Positions 21,468 to 31,435 of a stretch of DNA of 57,018 bases are shown here, in pieces (within the stretch, counting starts at the first letter, position 1; the number at the start of each line of letters is the position of its first letter). The position numbers and the translations under genes are program-made. The DNA lies in contig CABZLG010000005.1 in assembly GCA_902526535.1 (NCBI GenBank), positions 1 to 57,018 of the forward strand, in the 5' to 3' direction. The notes under the pieces were generated by a model. It saw nothing but the letters and a program-made list of their open reading frames with translations. It did not search any database and had not been told where the DNA came from. This DNA comes from an uncultured SAR86 cluster bacterium. GTDB taxonomy: Bacteria; Pseudomonadota; Gammaproteobacteria; Magnimaribacterales; TMED112.

Positions 21468-23141
21468 TTAATAACCAGAGGCTTGGCCATCTTTTCTGCT
21501 CTCAGAGGCGCCATAGTAAACATCATCAATTAACATAATTGCTTGATAGCCACCATAACCTCCTTTTTCGTCTTTAATTGTATGGCCTAATTTAGATAAC
21601 TGCTGCTTTATATCTGTAGAAAAGCCTGATTCTAGTGTCAGGTAACCACCATCTATCATTACTTCTCCAGTTGGCTCAGAGGAGCCCATATGACGAATAC
21701 GTGGAGCATCGCCGGCCTCTTGTAAATTCATATCGAAATCTATTAAATTAACCACAATTTGAGCATGACCTTGTGGTTGCATAGCACCTCCCATTAATCC
21801 AAAACTGATAAATGGAACATTATCTTTGGTAATGAATGCCGGAATAATTGTATGAAAAGGGCGCTTACCACCTATTAATGAATTTTTATGACTTGGATCC
21901 ATGTTAAACATTTCACCTCTATCTTGTAGCATAAACCCAGAATTATCAGGAACTATTCCAGAACCCATGCCCCTGTAGTTACTTTGTATTAATGAAACCA
22001 TGTTTCCATACTTATCAGCAACAGTTAGATAAATTGTATCCCCATCTTCTAATCCTGCATCAAACCTTTTCGCTGCAGTACTCATATTAATTAATTTATT
22101 TCTTTCTAAAGCATATTCTTTTGAAATAAGTCTAGTGGTTGGAATAGAGGAAAAATTTGAATCAGCATAATATTTTGCTCTGTCTTCGAAAGCTAGTTTT
22201 TTGGCCTCAACAAATAAATGAATATACTCAGCTGATTCAAATCCCATATTTCTTACATCATAATTTTCTAAAATATTGAGTATTTGCAAGGCTGCAATAC
22301 CTTGGCCATTAGGAGGTAATTCCCAAACATCATAACCTCTATAATTTGTTGAAACAGGATCTACCCATTCTGGAGAAAAATTTCTTAAATCATTTAAACT
22401 CATTGGATTACCATTCTCATTGAGGATACTTATAATTTCATCTGCTGTAGAACCCTCATAAAATGACTTTCCATTTGTCTTTGCAATAGCTTGATATGTT
22501 TTAGCTAGAAGTGGATTTTTAAAAATTTCACCTTTTTTTGGAGTGGAGCCACTAGGCATCCATACAGAGCTAAAATTTTCATAATCTTGAAATACAGAAC
22601 TTGATCTATCAAGGTAATATGCAATTAATTCTGTAACTGGAAAACCGTCATTTGCATAATCTATTGCATTATCAAAAAGATTTTCAAATGGAAGTTTCCC
22701 AAATTTATCATGTAACGCTGACCATCCAGCTACAGCACCTGGAACAGTAACTGGAAGTGCTCCATAAGCAGGAATTTTTTCAAAACCTTGTTGTTTAACA
22801 TAATCAATACTCATTTTCTCTGAGGCAGGACCTGATGAATTAAGTCCATATAGTTGATTAGTCTTTTCATCCCACACAATTGCAAAAAGATCTCCACCAA
22901 TTCCACAGCCTGTTGGTTCAACTAACCCTAAAACTGCATTAGCTGCTATTGCAGCATCAATAGCGTTGCCACCTGACTTTAAGACATCAATTGCAGTTTG
23001 AGTAGCAAGTGGATGACTTGTTGCAGCCATGCCATTCTGACCTATGACTTCTGATCTTGAAGCAAAGGGAAGGCCAGTAATTCTGTCATAAGCAAATAAA
23101 TTGCTAAAAATCAGTAGTGATATAACTATAATTTTTTTCAT
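21468..23141 (-). CDS. Gamma-glutamyltransferase family protein with signal peptide
   Basis: AATSHPLATQTAIDVLKSGGNAIDAAIAANAVLGLVEPTGCGIGGDLFA; DGDTIYLTVADKYGNMVSLIQSNYRGMGSG. Confidence 0.92.
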   Translation of the reverse strand: MKKIIVISLLIFSNLFAYDRITGLPFASRSEVIGQNGMAATSHPLATQTAIDVLKSGGNAIDAAIAANAVLGLVEPTGCGIGGDLFAIVWDEKTNQLYGLNSSGPASEKMSIDYVKQQGFEKIPAYGALPVTVPGAVAGWSALHDKFGKLPFENLFDNAIDYANDGFPVTELIAYYLDRSSSVFQDYENFSSVWMPSGSTPKKGEIFKNPLLAKTYQAIAKTNGKSFYEGSTADEIISILNENGNPMSLNDLRNFSPEWVDPVSTNYRGYDVWELPPNGQGIAALQILNILENYDVRNMGFESAEYIHLFVEAKKLAFEDRAKYYADSNFSSIPTTRLISKEYALERNKLINMSTAAKRFDAGLEDGDTIYLTVADKYGNMVSLIQSNYRGMGSGIVPDNSGFMLQDRGEMFNMDPSHKNSLIGGKRPFHTIIPAFITKDNVPFISFGLMGGAMQPQGHAQIVVNLIDFDMNLQEAGDAPRIRHMGSSEPTGEVMIDGGYLTLESGFSTDIKQQLSKLGHTIKDEKGGYGGYQAIMLIDDVYYGASESRKDGQASGY

Positions 23142-23154
23142 AATCTTTCAAATT

Positions 23155-23231
23155 TGGTGCGCCTGGAAAGATTCGAACTCCCGACATCTTGGTCCGTAGC
23201 CAAGCGCTCTATCCAGCTGAGCTACAGGCGC
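23155..23231 (-). tRNA. tRNA-Arg(ACG)
   Basis: Reverse strand GCGCCTGTAGCTCAGCTGGATAGAGC..loop CTACGGA..CAGGCGCACCA. Confidence 0.93.
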
Positions 23232-23273
23232 ACATTTAAATTATAATAATGTTTTGTTTTTTTATCTTTAATT

Positions 23274-24290
23274 ATGAGTATTAATATTTATGGAGCAGGC
23301 ATCGCTGGATTATCACTAGCAGCTTCTTTATCAGCCAATCGTTTTGAGAATTACAAAATATTCGAAAAAGCATCAGAGATTAGAAAATCTGATACTGCAG
23401 TACAGTTAGGTTTTAATTCTTTTAAAGCATTAAAAGATTTAGGCATCATGGAGTTAGTAAAGAATAAGTCAATAGCAACAAATTCATTGAATATCTATAG
23501 TAAGAATAATTTTTTAAAAAAAACTTGTATAAAGGGCACATTATTAATTCAAAGAAATGATCTGATCGAAATTCTACTATCTAAAATTGATACAAATAAG
23601 ATAGTTTTTAATAAAAAATTTAGTAATGAAAAAACTTCAAAAACAGACTTAAATGTTGATGCAACAGGCGGTCGAGATGGTGTGGATAGTGGTAGAATAG
23701 CCTCTTGGGGAGTTTCTAACTTAACTGCTGATAACGACAAAATTTTTAAGGAATTGAATCTTTTTATGTTTCCGGGGATGCATTTAGTGACCTATCCACT
23801 GATTGCTAACCAGCTGTCATGGACATATATAAGAAAATCAAATACCAAGAAAAATAATAATATTGTCAAAGATATTTTAAGTCCAAATAATGATGACAAT
23901 TTTGATGCTTTAATAAACAAATCGATGAAACTTCAATATAAGAATAAATGTAACTACCTCAATGATAATAAAAAAGTATTAGAGATTGGTGATGCAGCAC
24001 ACCAATTTTTACCGCACCTTGCACAAGGAGCAACACAAAGTTTAATAGATGGTGTGTTCATTTCTGAATACCTTATAAAAAATAAATTTGATGAAAACAT
24101 AAATAATCAAAAATTCTCTGACTTTGCTAGAAGAAGATTACAGTTACTAAATAAGATAAGTTTTCAATCAAGAATTAATGCTGAGGTGTTTCAAATAGAA
24201 AATAAAATTATCAGCGACATAAGAGATTTTGTTATTAGATTTAATACTCCAAGCTATAATTGGCTTTTCAATAGTTACTATGAAGCTTAG
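23274..24290 (+). CDS. FAD-dependent monooxygenase (UbiH/salicylate hydroxylase-like)
   Basis: GAGIAGLSLAASL dinucleotide-binding motif, EIGDAAHQFLPHLAQGATQS. Confidence 0.8.
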   Translation: MSINIYGAGIAGLSLAASLSANRFENYKIFEKASEIRKSDTAVQLGFNSFKALKDLGIMELVKNKSIATNSLNIYSKNNFLKKTCIKGTLLIQRNDLIEILLSKIDTNKIVFNKKFSNEKTSKTDLNVDATGGRDGVDSGRIASWGVSNLTADNDKIFKELNLFMFPGMHLVTYPLIANQLSWTYIRKSNTKKNNNIVKDILSPNNDDNFDALINKSMKLQYKNKCNYLNDNKKVLEIGDAAHQFLPHLAQGATQSLIDGVFISEYLIKNKFDENINNQKFSDFARRRLQLLNKISFQSRINAEVFQIENKIISDIRDFVIRFNTPSYNWLFNSYYEA

Positions 24291-25035
24291 TGTAAATTTA
24301 AACAAAATATCACTCCTTAGGGAATCAAGAGGAGGAGTTTTGCCCTCATTTTATGATTTTGCGAAAATAGCTTTAGATCAAGATATTGTTGGTTTAACTT
24401 TACATCCTAGACCTGATGAGAGACATATTATTGAGGATGATATCAAAACAGCATTCAAACTTATTGAGGAATATAAAAAAGAGCTAAATATAGAAGGAAA
24501 CCCTGTTGAAAGTCCCATCAATAACTACAAGGGATATTTAACACTAATTAGCGAGTACAAACCTCACCAAGCAACTTTAGTTCCAGATAGTAGCTCACAG
24601 CTTACATCAGACCATGGATGGGATATTTCACAATCTGAACAACTTGTAGATTTCACTACGGAAATAAGAAAATCATCAAACATATGTAGCATTTTTATTG
24701 ATACAGATATGGCTGAGAAAGAATTTGAATTGATATTAAATAAAAATATAAATGCTATAGAGCTTTATACAGGACCTTATGCTGAAGCCTATTTGGATAA
24801 ACGTGAATCGGATATAGCAAACGAAATTTCAAAAATTCAAAATTTAGCAAATATTGCAAAAGGAAAAGGACTTAAAGTTAATGCAGGACATGATTTAAAT
24901 ATAATGAATTTGCCTGCATTACGTGAATTAGATTTAATAGATGAAGTGTCGATTGGACATGCCATTATTTGTGAGTCATTATCACAAGGGTTTGAAAAAA
25001 CTGTTAATGAATATATAGATATATGTAATGGATAA
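24280..25035 (+). CDS. pdxJ: Pyridoxine 5'-phosphate synthase
   Basis: MKLSVNLNKISLLRESRGG..GLTLHPRPDERHI..VNAGHDLN..EVSIGHAI. Confidence 0.9.
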   Translation: MKLSVNLNKISLLRESRGGVLPSFYDFAKIALDQDIVGLTLHPRPDERHIIEDDIKTAFKLIEEYKKELNIEGNPVESPINNYKGYLTLISEYKPHQATLVPDSSSQLTSDHGWDISQSEQLVDFTTEIRKSSNICSIFIDTDMAEKEFELILNKNINAIELYTGPYAEAYLDKRESDIANEISKIQNLANIAKGKGLKVNAGHDLNIMNLPALRELDLIDEVSIGHAIICESLSQGFEKTVNEYIDICNG

Positions 25036-25333
25036 AGTAATCAAAGAAATTAAACAACAAATTTCATCAAATCAAATTTTACTTTTTATGAAAGGAACTC
25101 CCTATCAGCCGCAATGTGGATTTTCTGCAAAAGTATCACAAATTTTATTTGAATATGATGTAGAGTTCAGTTTCATAGATGTGCTTGAATTTCCAGATGT
25201 AAGGGCAAACTTACAGTCGATATCAGACTGGCCAACATTTCCACAGCTTTTTGTTAAAGGAGAATTAGTAGGAGGCTGCGATATAGTTACAGAGCTTCAC
25301 GAAAGTAAAGAGTTGGGTAAAATACTTAACTAA
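25028..25333 (+). CDS. grxD: Grx4 family monothiol glutaredoxin
   Basis: MKGTPYQPQCGFSAKV with CGFS active site; WPTFPQLFVKGELVGGCDI. Confidence 0.93.
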   Translation: MDKVIKEIKQQISSNQILLFMKGTPYQPQCGFSAKVSQILFEYDVEFSFIDVLEFPDVRANLQSISDWPTFPQLFVKGELVGGCDIVTELHESKELGKILN

Positions 25334-25800
25334 ACTGAAATTAGACTTTGTAAAAAATTTTCATTTCCAACACGCTGAACAAGCTCTAATTGAGTTTCCA
25401 AATAGTCGACATGTTCTTCTTCACTTTCAAGAATTGATTTAAGCAAGTCTCTAGACACAAAATCTTTAACGCTCTCACATAGAATAATTGCATCTTTTAG
25501 ATCAGGAATAGCTTCGTTTTCAAGTTTTAAATCGTTGTTCAAAACTTCGATTGGATCTTCAGCTATATACAAGGAACCTAAGTCTTGCAGATTAGGTAGA
25601 CCTTCTAAAAATAAAATTCTTTGAATTAATTGGTCAGCATGTTTCATTTCATCCATTGACTCACCATATTCATATTCAGCAAATTTATTAAAACCCCAGT
25701 CCGATAGCATTCTTGAATGTAAAAAGTATTGGTTGATTGCTCTCAGTTCGTTATAAAGAATCTTATTTAGATGTTGTATGACCTTATCGTTTCCTTGCAT
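25330..25800 (-). CDS. bfr: Bacterioferritin
   Basis: MQGNDKVIQHLNKILYNELRAINQYFLHSRM..DEMKHADQLIQRILFLEGLPNLQDLG. Confidence 0.93.
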   Translation of the reverse strand: MQGNDKVIQHLNKILYNELRAINQYFLHSRMLSDWGFNKFAEYEYGESMDEMKHADQLIQRILFLEGLPNLQDLGSLYIAEDPIEVLNNDLKLENEAIPDLKDAIILCESVKDFVSRDLLKSILESEEEHVDYLETQLELVQRVGNENFLQSLISV

Positions 25801-25852
25801 AATGAATTTATATGCTTTGTATGAATAAAAATCAAGATAGTAGAGGTATTTT

Positions 25853-25871
25853 GCTAATGAGAAGCATTATC
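25853..25871. promoter_or_regulatory. Fur-box-like site upstream of bfr
   Basis: GCTAATGAGAAGCATTATC matches 16/19 of GATAATGATAATCATTATC. Confidence 0.65.
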
Positions 25872-25875
25872 AATA

Positions 25876-26052
25876 CTAGAATAATTTTTTAAAATGAGAT
25901 TTTTTAAGTAGATTTTCAACAGATGGTTTGCACTTTCCACATTTTAAAGAAAATCCTAATTTTCTCTGTGATGCATCATAATCACAGGAATTCTTTGTAT
26001 AACAATCTTTTAATTGGCTTTCTGTAATTTTTTTACAAATACAAATATACAT
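25876..26052 (-). CDS. bfd: Bacterioferritin-associated ferredoxin (58 aa), not in ORF track
   Basis: MYICICKKITESQLKDCYTKNSCDYDASQRKLGFSLKCGKCKPSVENLLKK: CxC plus CxxC spacing, next to bfr. Confidence 0.88.
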   Translation of the reverse strand: MYICICKKITESQLKDCYTKNSCDYDASQRKLGFSLKCGKCKPSVENLLKKSHFKKLF

Positions 26053-26060
26053 TTGTAAAT

Positions 26061-26085
26061 GATAATGAGAACGAGTCTCATTAGC
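26061..26085. promoter_or_regulatory. Fur-box-like palindrome upstream of bfd
   Basis: GATAATGAGAACGAGTCTCATTAGC; inverted repeat AATGAGA-N5-TCTCATT. Confidence 0.65.
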
Positions 26086-26103
26086 AATATACTTTTAGTA
26101 AAA

Positions 26104-27129
26104 TTAAGTATTTTTTAAGCCAAGTTTTTCGTGGATTGATGTACTTGATGTTGTATATCCAAATGGAATTCTCTCACCAGGATTTATTCGTGTAAAAGCT
26201 TTTTGCACAGCAAGTGTTGTTTCGTGGAAGCCAGAAAGAATTAAGTTTAATTTTCCTGGGTACGTATTAATATCTCCAACTGCAAAGATTCCCTCTTGAT
26301 TGGTCTCAAAATTTTCTGTATTAACAGAGATCTTGTTTTTTTCAATATCTAAGTTCCAATCTAGAATGGGACCTAATTTTTTATTTAAACCATAAAAGAA
26401 TAATATTTTTTCAGTTTCGATGGAGTGAATTTCCTTTGTCTCAGTATTAAGTAAAGATAAAGATTCTACTACTTCATCACCTTGGATAGATTGGAGTATA
26501 TAAGGAGTTAATAATTTAATTTTTTCTTCCTCATGTAATTTTCTCACTTTCCTTTCACTATCAGGAGCACCTCTGAATGCATCCCTTCTATGAATTAACG
26601 TCAATTCTTTACAAATTTTACTTAATTCAATAGTCCAATCTAGAGCACTATCTCCACCACCAAAAATTGTTACACATTTATCTTTGAAATCATTTTTATC
26701 TTTGACTGAATAGAAAATGTCTTTTCCTTCATAATTGGAAAAATCATTTTGAATATTTGGTTTAATTGGTTCAAATGATCCTGCTCCCGCTGCAATGAAT
26801 ATATTCTTTGACTCAATTTGGTTATTTTCTGAAGTTTTAACTGCCCATAAATCACCAGTTTTTCTTATTTCATCAACTCTTTGATTAAGTAAAAGTTTGT
26901 AGTCGAAGGGCTTAATTTGTTTAAGCAATGCATCAACATGCTCTTGACCCGTTTGATATGGAACTCCAGGAATATCATAAATAGGCTTATCTGGATATAA
27001 CTCCGCACATTGACCGCCAGGTTTATCAAGGTTGTCTATCAGCACACAATTTAATCCAAGTATTCCTGCTTCGAATACTGTAAAAAGTCCTACAGGTCCA
27101 GCTCCTATAACTATTATATCTGTCTTCAC
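26104..27129 (-). CDS. Ferredoxin--NADP reductase, thioredoxin-reductase type
   Basis: [65 protein letters not shown]. Confidence 0.9.
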   Translation of the reverse strand: MKTDIIVIGAGPVGLFTVFEAGILGLNCVLIDNLDKPGGQCAELYPDKPIYDIPGVPYQTGQEHVDALLKQIKPFDYKLLLNQRVDEIRKTGDLWAVKTSENNQIESKNIFIAAGAGSFEPIKPNIQNDFSNYEGKDIFYSVKDKNDFKDKCVTIFGGGDSALDWTIELSKICKELTLIHRRDAFRGAPDSERKVRKLHEEEKIKLLTPYILQSIQGDEVVESLSLLNTETKEIHSIETEKILFFYGLNKKLGPILDWNLDIEKNKISVNTENFETNQEGIFAVGDINTYPGKLNLILSGFHETTLAVQKAFTRINPGERIPFGYTTSSTSIHEKLGLKNT

Positions 27130-27458
27130 TTTACTCTATCTCCTGGCTTTGATCCTTTCTCAGGACAAACAAGAAAAACATCTTTTCCACCTTCACCAGA
27201 TGCTAAAATCATACCTTCAGATATTCCAAAACGCATTTTTCTTGGTTTAAGATTATTAACAACAACTACCAGTTTGCTGGTAAGATCCTCTAACTCATAG
27301 GCGTCTTTTATGCCAGCAAAAACCCTTTTTTCTCCAACTTCACCAACATCAAGAACTAACTCAACTAGTTTGTCAGCATCGGGCACCTCATTTGCTTCTT
27401 TAATCTTAGCTACTCTGAGATCTACATTGATAAAATCATCTATATTTATTTCACTCAT
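27126..27458 (-). CDS. Stand-alone tRNA-binding domain equivalent to the C-terminal domain of MetRS
   Basis: [73 protein letters not shown]. Confidence 0.9.
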   Translation of the reverse strand: MSEINIDDFINVDLRVAKIKEANEVPDADKLVELVLDVGEVGEKRVFAGIKDAYELEDLTSKLVVVVNNLKPRKMRFGISEGMILASGEGGKDVFLVCPEKGSKPGDRVK

Positions 27459-29058
27459 TACTGTTTAATATTCCCTCAAAATTTTCTTTTTCAAGCCTTT
27501 TTAATAGTGGTTTAAACTCATTTACACTATTTAGAGAATCCTCACAAAGATTTGAATAGTTCTGTTTATTTATTTTTAGTAAAGAGAATACCTTGTCGGC
27601 CGTTGTAGGTATTATTGCTGATATTAAAATATTTAAGTCCTTAAAAACATTTAATGCTTCACTGCATACAGAAATACATTCATCAATTTGATCATTTTTT
27701 GCCTTATTCCAGGGCTCTTCATTTGATATATAAGTATTAGTAATGTCAGCTATATCCATAATCTCTTTTAACGCTTTTGAGTATTCTTTTTCTGATAAGT
27801 AAAGAATTACTTGATCATATTTATTCTTAAATGTGGCAGTAAGAGTATTGCAACCCTTTTTTATTTGAGAATTGTTAAGTTTATTTATGAAATTTAATGT
27901 TCTACTTGGAATGTTGATATATTTTCCAATTAAATCACTATTTATTTTTTGTACAAAGTCGTCTATTGAAAAATTAATATCAGATATATCTCTGTTAAGT
28001 TTTGAAGAAAAATAATATCTAAAGAAATCTGCTTCAGCATAATTAAGAGCATCGTCAGCCAAGATAAAGTTGCCTTTAGATTTCGACATCTTTTCTCCTT
28101 CTACAGTGAGAAAACCATGAACATACACTTCATTAGGTATTGGAAAATTAGCTGCTTTTAATGTTGCAGGCCAGAATAGCAAATGAAAATAGACAATATC
28201 TTTACCTATAAAATGAACTATCTTCGAATTATTTATAAAATCATCAAAATCACTACTATTTTTATTACACCAGTTTTTTATAGATGATAAATAACCAATA
28301 GGAGCGTCTAACCAAACATAAAAATATTTTGAGTCTTCATTTGGAATTTTAAAACCAAAATATGGCTCATCTCTTGATATATCCCAATCTTTTAAACCTG
28401 AATCAAACCATTCTTTAAGTTTTTCCTTAATAGGGCCTTGATTAGAAATCTCAGAGACTGTTTCAGTAAGAAATTCTTTAAAGTTATTAAGTTTAAAAAA
28501 GTAATGTTTTGATTTTTTTACTACAGGTTTTGAGTTCGAAAGAGTAGAGTAAGGATTTTTAAGATCAAGAGCATCATAGGTTTTTCCACAAACTTCACAG
28601 GCATCACCATATTGTTCTTTTGCTCCGCAAGCTGGACACTCGCCCTTAACAAATCTATCAGATAAGAAGATATTTTTTTGTTCATCAAATAGTTGCTCAA
28701 TTTCTTTTGTGTAAATATCACCCTTTTCATATGCAGAATTAAAAAAATGTTCTGTAAGTTCTTTATTCTCCTTACTATGAGTTGTATGGAAATTATTTAA
28801 ATCAACGTTATAACTTTTATAGGTATCTGAATGAAGTTTTTTATATTTTTTAGATAATTCCTCAGGAGTAGTATTAAGTTCTTGTGCTTTAAGCATAATT
28901 GGAGTTCCATGAGTATCACTTGCACAATAATAGAAGACCTCATTCCCTGCCAATTTCAATGAACGTACCCACACATCTGTTTGAACTATTTCAAGTACAT
29001 GTCCAATATGCAACGGGGCGTTGGCGTAAGGTAAGGCGCTAGTTATTAAATATCTCAT
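27451..29058 (-). CDS. metG: Methionyl-tRNA synthetase catalytic/anticodon-binding part (lacks C-terminal domain)
   Basis: [25 protein letters not shown] zinc knuckle, KMSKSKGNF. Confidence 0.93.
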   Translation of the reverse strand: MRYLITSALPYANAPLHIGHVLEIVQTDVWVRSLKLAGNEVFYYCASDTHGTPIMLKAQELNTTPEELSKKYKKLHSDTYKSYNVDLNNFHTTHSKENKELTEHFFNSAYEKGDIYTKEIEQLFDEQKNIFLSDRFVKGECPACGAKEQYGDACEVCGKTYDALDLKNPYSTLSNSKPVVKKSKHYFFKLNNFKEFLTETVSEISNQGPIKEKLKEWFDSGLKDWDISRDEPYFGFKIPNEDSKYFYVWLDAPIGYLSSIKNWCNKNSSDFDDFINNSKIVHFIGKDIVYFHLLFWPATLKAANFPIPNEVYVHGFLTVEGEKMSKSKGNFILADDALNYAEADFFRYYFSSKLNRDISDINFSIDDFVQKINSDLIGKYINIPSRTLNFINKLNNSQIKKGCNTLTATFKNKYDQVILYLSEKEYSKALKEIMDIADITNTYISNEEPWNKAKNDQIDECISVCSEALNVFKDLNILISAIIPTTADKVFSLLKINKQNYSNLCEDSLNSVNEFKPLLKRLEKENFEGILNSNE

Positions 29059-29092
29059 GTAGATGTGAAAATTATATGTTAATTTGATTGTT

Positions 29093-29788
29093 ATGGAAAA
29101 AATCGCTATTTCTTCAACAAAAGGCGGAGTTGGGAAGACTTCACTAACTGTGCTTATAGCAAAACATTTACAATCTAAGGGATTAAAAATAGGAATAGTA
29201 GATGCAGATATTTACGGCCCAAATATCTTAAGACTATTAGATTTTAAGAATAAGCAATATGAGCTTATCTTAAAAGAAAATAATTTATTTGAACCTGTTG
29301 TAATCGATGGCATTGCCTTAAGTTCAATATCATTCGTTATAAATCAAAGTGAAGCAGTGGCATGGAGAGGACCAATGCTAAGTAGTGCAATAAAACAAAT
29401 AGTAACTAAGGTTGATTGGGGAAACTTAGATTTTCTTTTAATCGATATGCCTCCAGGCACAGGAGATGCCTATTTAACAATATTTGATGAAATTAAAATA
29501 AAAAAAAGTTTACTAGTTGCAGTGGATGATGAATTAAGCATAGATGATTTAAAGAAAACAGATAATTTATTCAATAAGTTAAATGTCAGTCAAATAGGAA
29601 TTATAGAAAATCTTTCTGAAAAATTTCTATTAGGCGATAAACCTATCTTATCGAAGAAAATACAAGATGAATTCCCTAATCATAAGATATTATTCTCTCT
29701 TCCAAGAATCCCTAAAAGCCAATTTTATAATGAAATAAGAAAAATTTCGAAACTTAAAGACTATTTTCCTGATAAGCTATTAACTTAA
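29093..29788 (+). CDS. mrp: Mrp/NBP35-like P-loop ATPase (Cys-less)
   Basis: SSTKGGVGKTSLT, DADIYGPN, LLIDMPPGTGDAYLT; divergent to metG as in enterics. Confidence 0.88.
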   Translation: MEKIAISSTKGGVGKTSLTVLIAKHLQSKGLKIGIVDADIYGPNILRLLDFKNKQYELILKENNLFEPVVIDGIALSSISFVINQSEAVAWRGPMLSSAIKQIVTKVDWGNLDFLLIDMPPGTGDAYLTIFDEIKIKKSLLVAVDDELSIDDLKKTDNLFNKLNVSQIGIIENLSEKFLLGDKPILSKKIQDEFPNHKILFSLPRIPKSQFYNEIRKISKLKDYFPDKLLT

Positions 29789-30510
29789 TGAAAAGATTTT
29801 TATTTCTTTTTTTTATCTCAACATTTTCAATCGCAGAAGATGATGAAGTTACTGTAGATCCCTTTATATCGACAAATCGTATTGTTTTTGAGATATCTGA
29901 TGATCTTGACACAATGATTTTAAGACCAGTTGCAGAAATTTACAGGGATGTAACACCTAGGTTCATTAAAAATTCTATTAGCAATTTTTTTTATAATCTT
30001 TCAGAAGTAGACACAATTGTAAATCAATTATTGCAAGGGAAAATTGTTCTTGCTGGGCAGGATTCCCTTAGATTTTTAATTAATTCTACAATTGGAATTG
30101 TAGGATTTGTTGATGTAGCAACTAGAGTTGGCTTTGAAAGACATGATGAAGATTTTGGTCAAACTCTTGGTTATTGGGGAGTACCAGCAGGCCCTTATGT
30201 GTTTTTACCGGTAATTGGTCCTTCAACCATTAGAGATTCTTTGAGCAAGCCGACTAGTTGGTTTCTTTCCGGAAATTTATCAGTTTCAGATGAGGAGGCA
30301 AAAATTTTTATAAATTTAATTGATGCAGTAGAAACACGTGAACGTTTATTAGTTGCAGAAAAACTAATTGTCGGTGATAAATATGAATTTGTTAAAAGTG
30401 TCTATTTACAAACTCGTAATGATTTAGTTTTCGATGGAGAAGTTGAAGATGAATTTCTTACAGATTTAGAGCTAGATTTTTTCTCAGCAGATCCTCTTTT
30501 AAATCAATAA
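29788..30510 (+). CDS. mlaA: MlaA/VacJ family protein
   Basis: DPFISTNRIVFEISDDLD..FERHDEDFGQTLGYWGVPAGPYVFLPVIGPSTIRDS. Confidence 0.9.
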   Translation: MKRFLFLFFISTFSIAEDDEVTVDPFISTNRIVFEISDDLDTMILRPVAEIYRDVTPRFIKNSISNFFYNLSEVDTIVNQLLQGKIVLAGQDSLRFLINSTIGIVGFVDVATRVGFERHDEDFGQTLGYWGVPAGPYVFLPVIGPSTIRDSLSKPTSWFLSGNLSVSDEEAKIFINLIDAVETRERLLVAEKLIVGDKYEFVKSVYLQTRNDLVFDGEVEDEFLTDLELDFFSADPLLNQ

Positions 30511-31435
30511 ATATATTTTCTATTGAGATATCTTTGTTTTTGAGTGAATTTAGTATTTCATTTCTTACTTTTTTATTTTTAGAAATAACTTTAATTAGTT
30601 GCATAAAATGATTTAGAGCTCTATTTATATCCTTTTGGTTTGGAAGGCGCAAAACATATACTAAGTACTTATTCATCATACTTTTTAACGACTCTTGACT
30701 TACGTTATTAAAGATTTCTTTTTCTACATCTAGAAGAAATAGTGGATCATCATAAATTTTTCTTCCTAACATTATTCCATTAAAATTATTTAGTAAATTT
30801 TTACAGTCCTCAATATTATCAATTCCACCATTTAAAATAATTTCTAACTCAGGAAATTCTTCTTTAAGATCTTTAACAATTTTATAGTTTAATTTTGGTA
30901 TAGACCTATTCCTTTTTGTATCAAGTCCACTTATTGCCTTTCTTGCGTGAATAATAAATGTTTTTACACCAACATTAGAAATTTCATTAACAAAATTAAA
31001 GAGAAAATCTTTTCCTTCAAATTCGTCGACCCCAATTCTACATTTAACTGTAACTGGCAAAGATACATTTTTTTTCATTTCATATAAGCATTCAGATAAT
31101 AAGTTTTTATCTTTCATTAAAAAAACTCCAAAATTTCCAGACTTTACTTTTTTAGAAGGGCATCCAACATTAAGATTTATTTCACTATATCCAAAATCTT
31201 CACCAATATTAGCAGCAATTCCTAGATCTTTTGGATTGCTTCCTCCAAGTTGCAAAGCAACTGGTTGCTCACAGTCATCAAATGATAGTAATTTCTGGCT
31301 ATCTCCTTTAATAATTGCATTTGAGTGAATCATTTCTGTGTATAGGTAAGCATTCTCACTCAATAATCTTGATAAAAAACGGAAGTGTCTATCCGTCTTC
31401 TTCATCATTGGAGCAATGCAGAATTTTCTGTTCAT
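30458..31435 (-). CDS. dusA: tRNA-dihydrouridine(20/20a) synthase
   Basis: FCIAPMMKKTDRHFRFLSRLLS, INLNVGCPSKKVKSGNFG, IHARKAISGLDTKRNR. Confidence 0.92.
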   Translation of the reverse strand: MNRKFCIAPMMKKTDRHFRFLSRLLSENAYLYTEMIHSNAIIKGDSQKLLSFDDCEQPVALQLGGSNPKDLGIAANIGEDFGYSEINLNVGCPSKKVKSGNFGVFLMKDKNLLSECLYEMKKNVSLPVTVKCRIGVDEFEGKDFLFNFVNEISNVGVKTFIIHARKAISGLDTKRNRSIPKLNYKIVKDLKEEFPELEIILNGGIDNIEDCKNLLNNFNGIMLGRKIYDDPLFLLDVEKEIFNNVSQESLKSMMNKYLVYVLRLPNQKDINRALNHFMQLIKVISKNKKVRNEILNSLKNKDISIENIFIDLKEDLLRKNLALNL

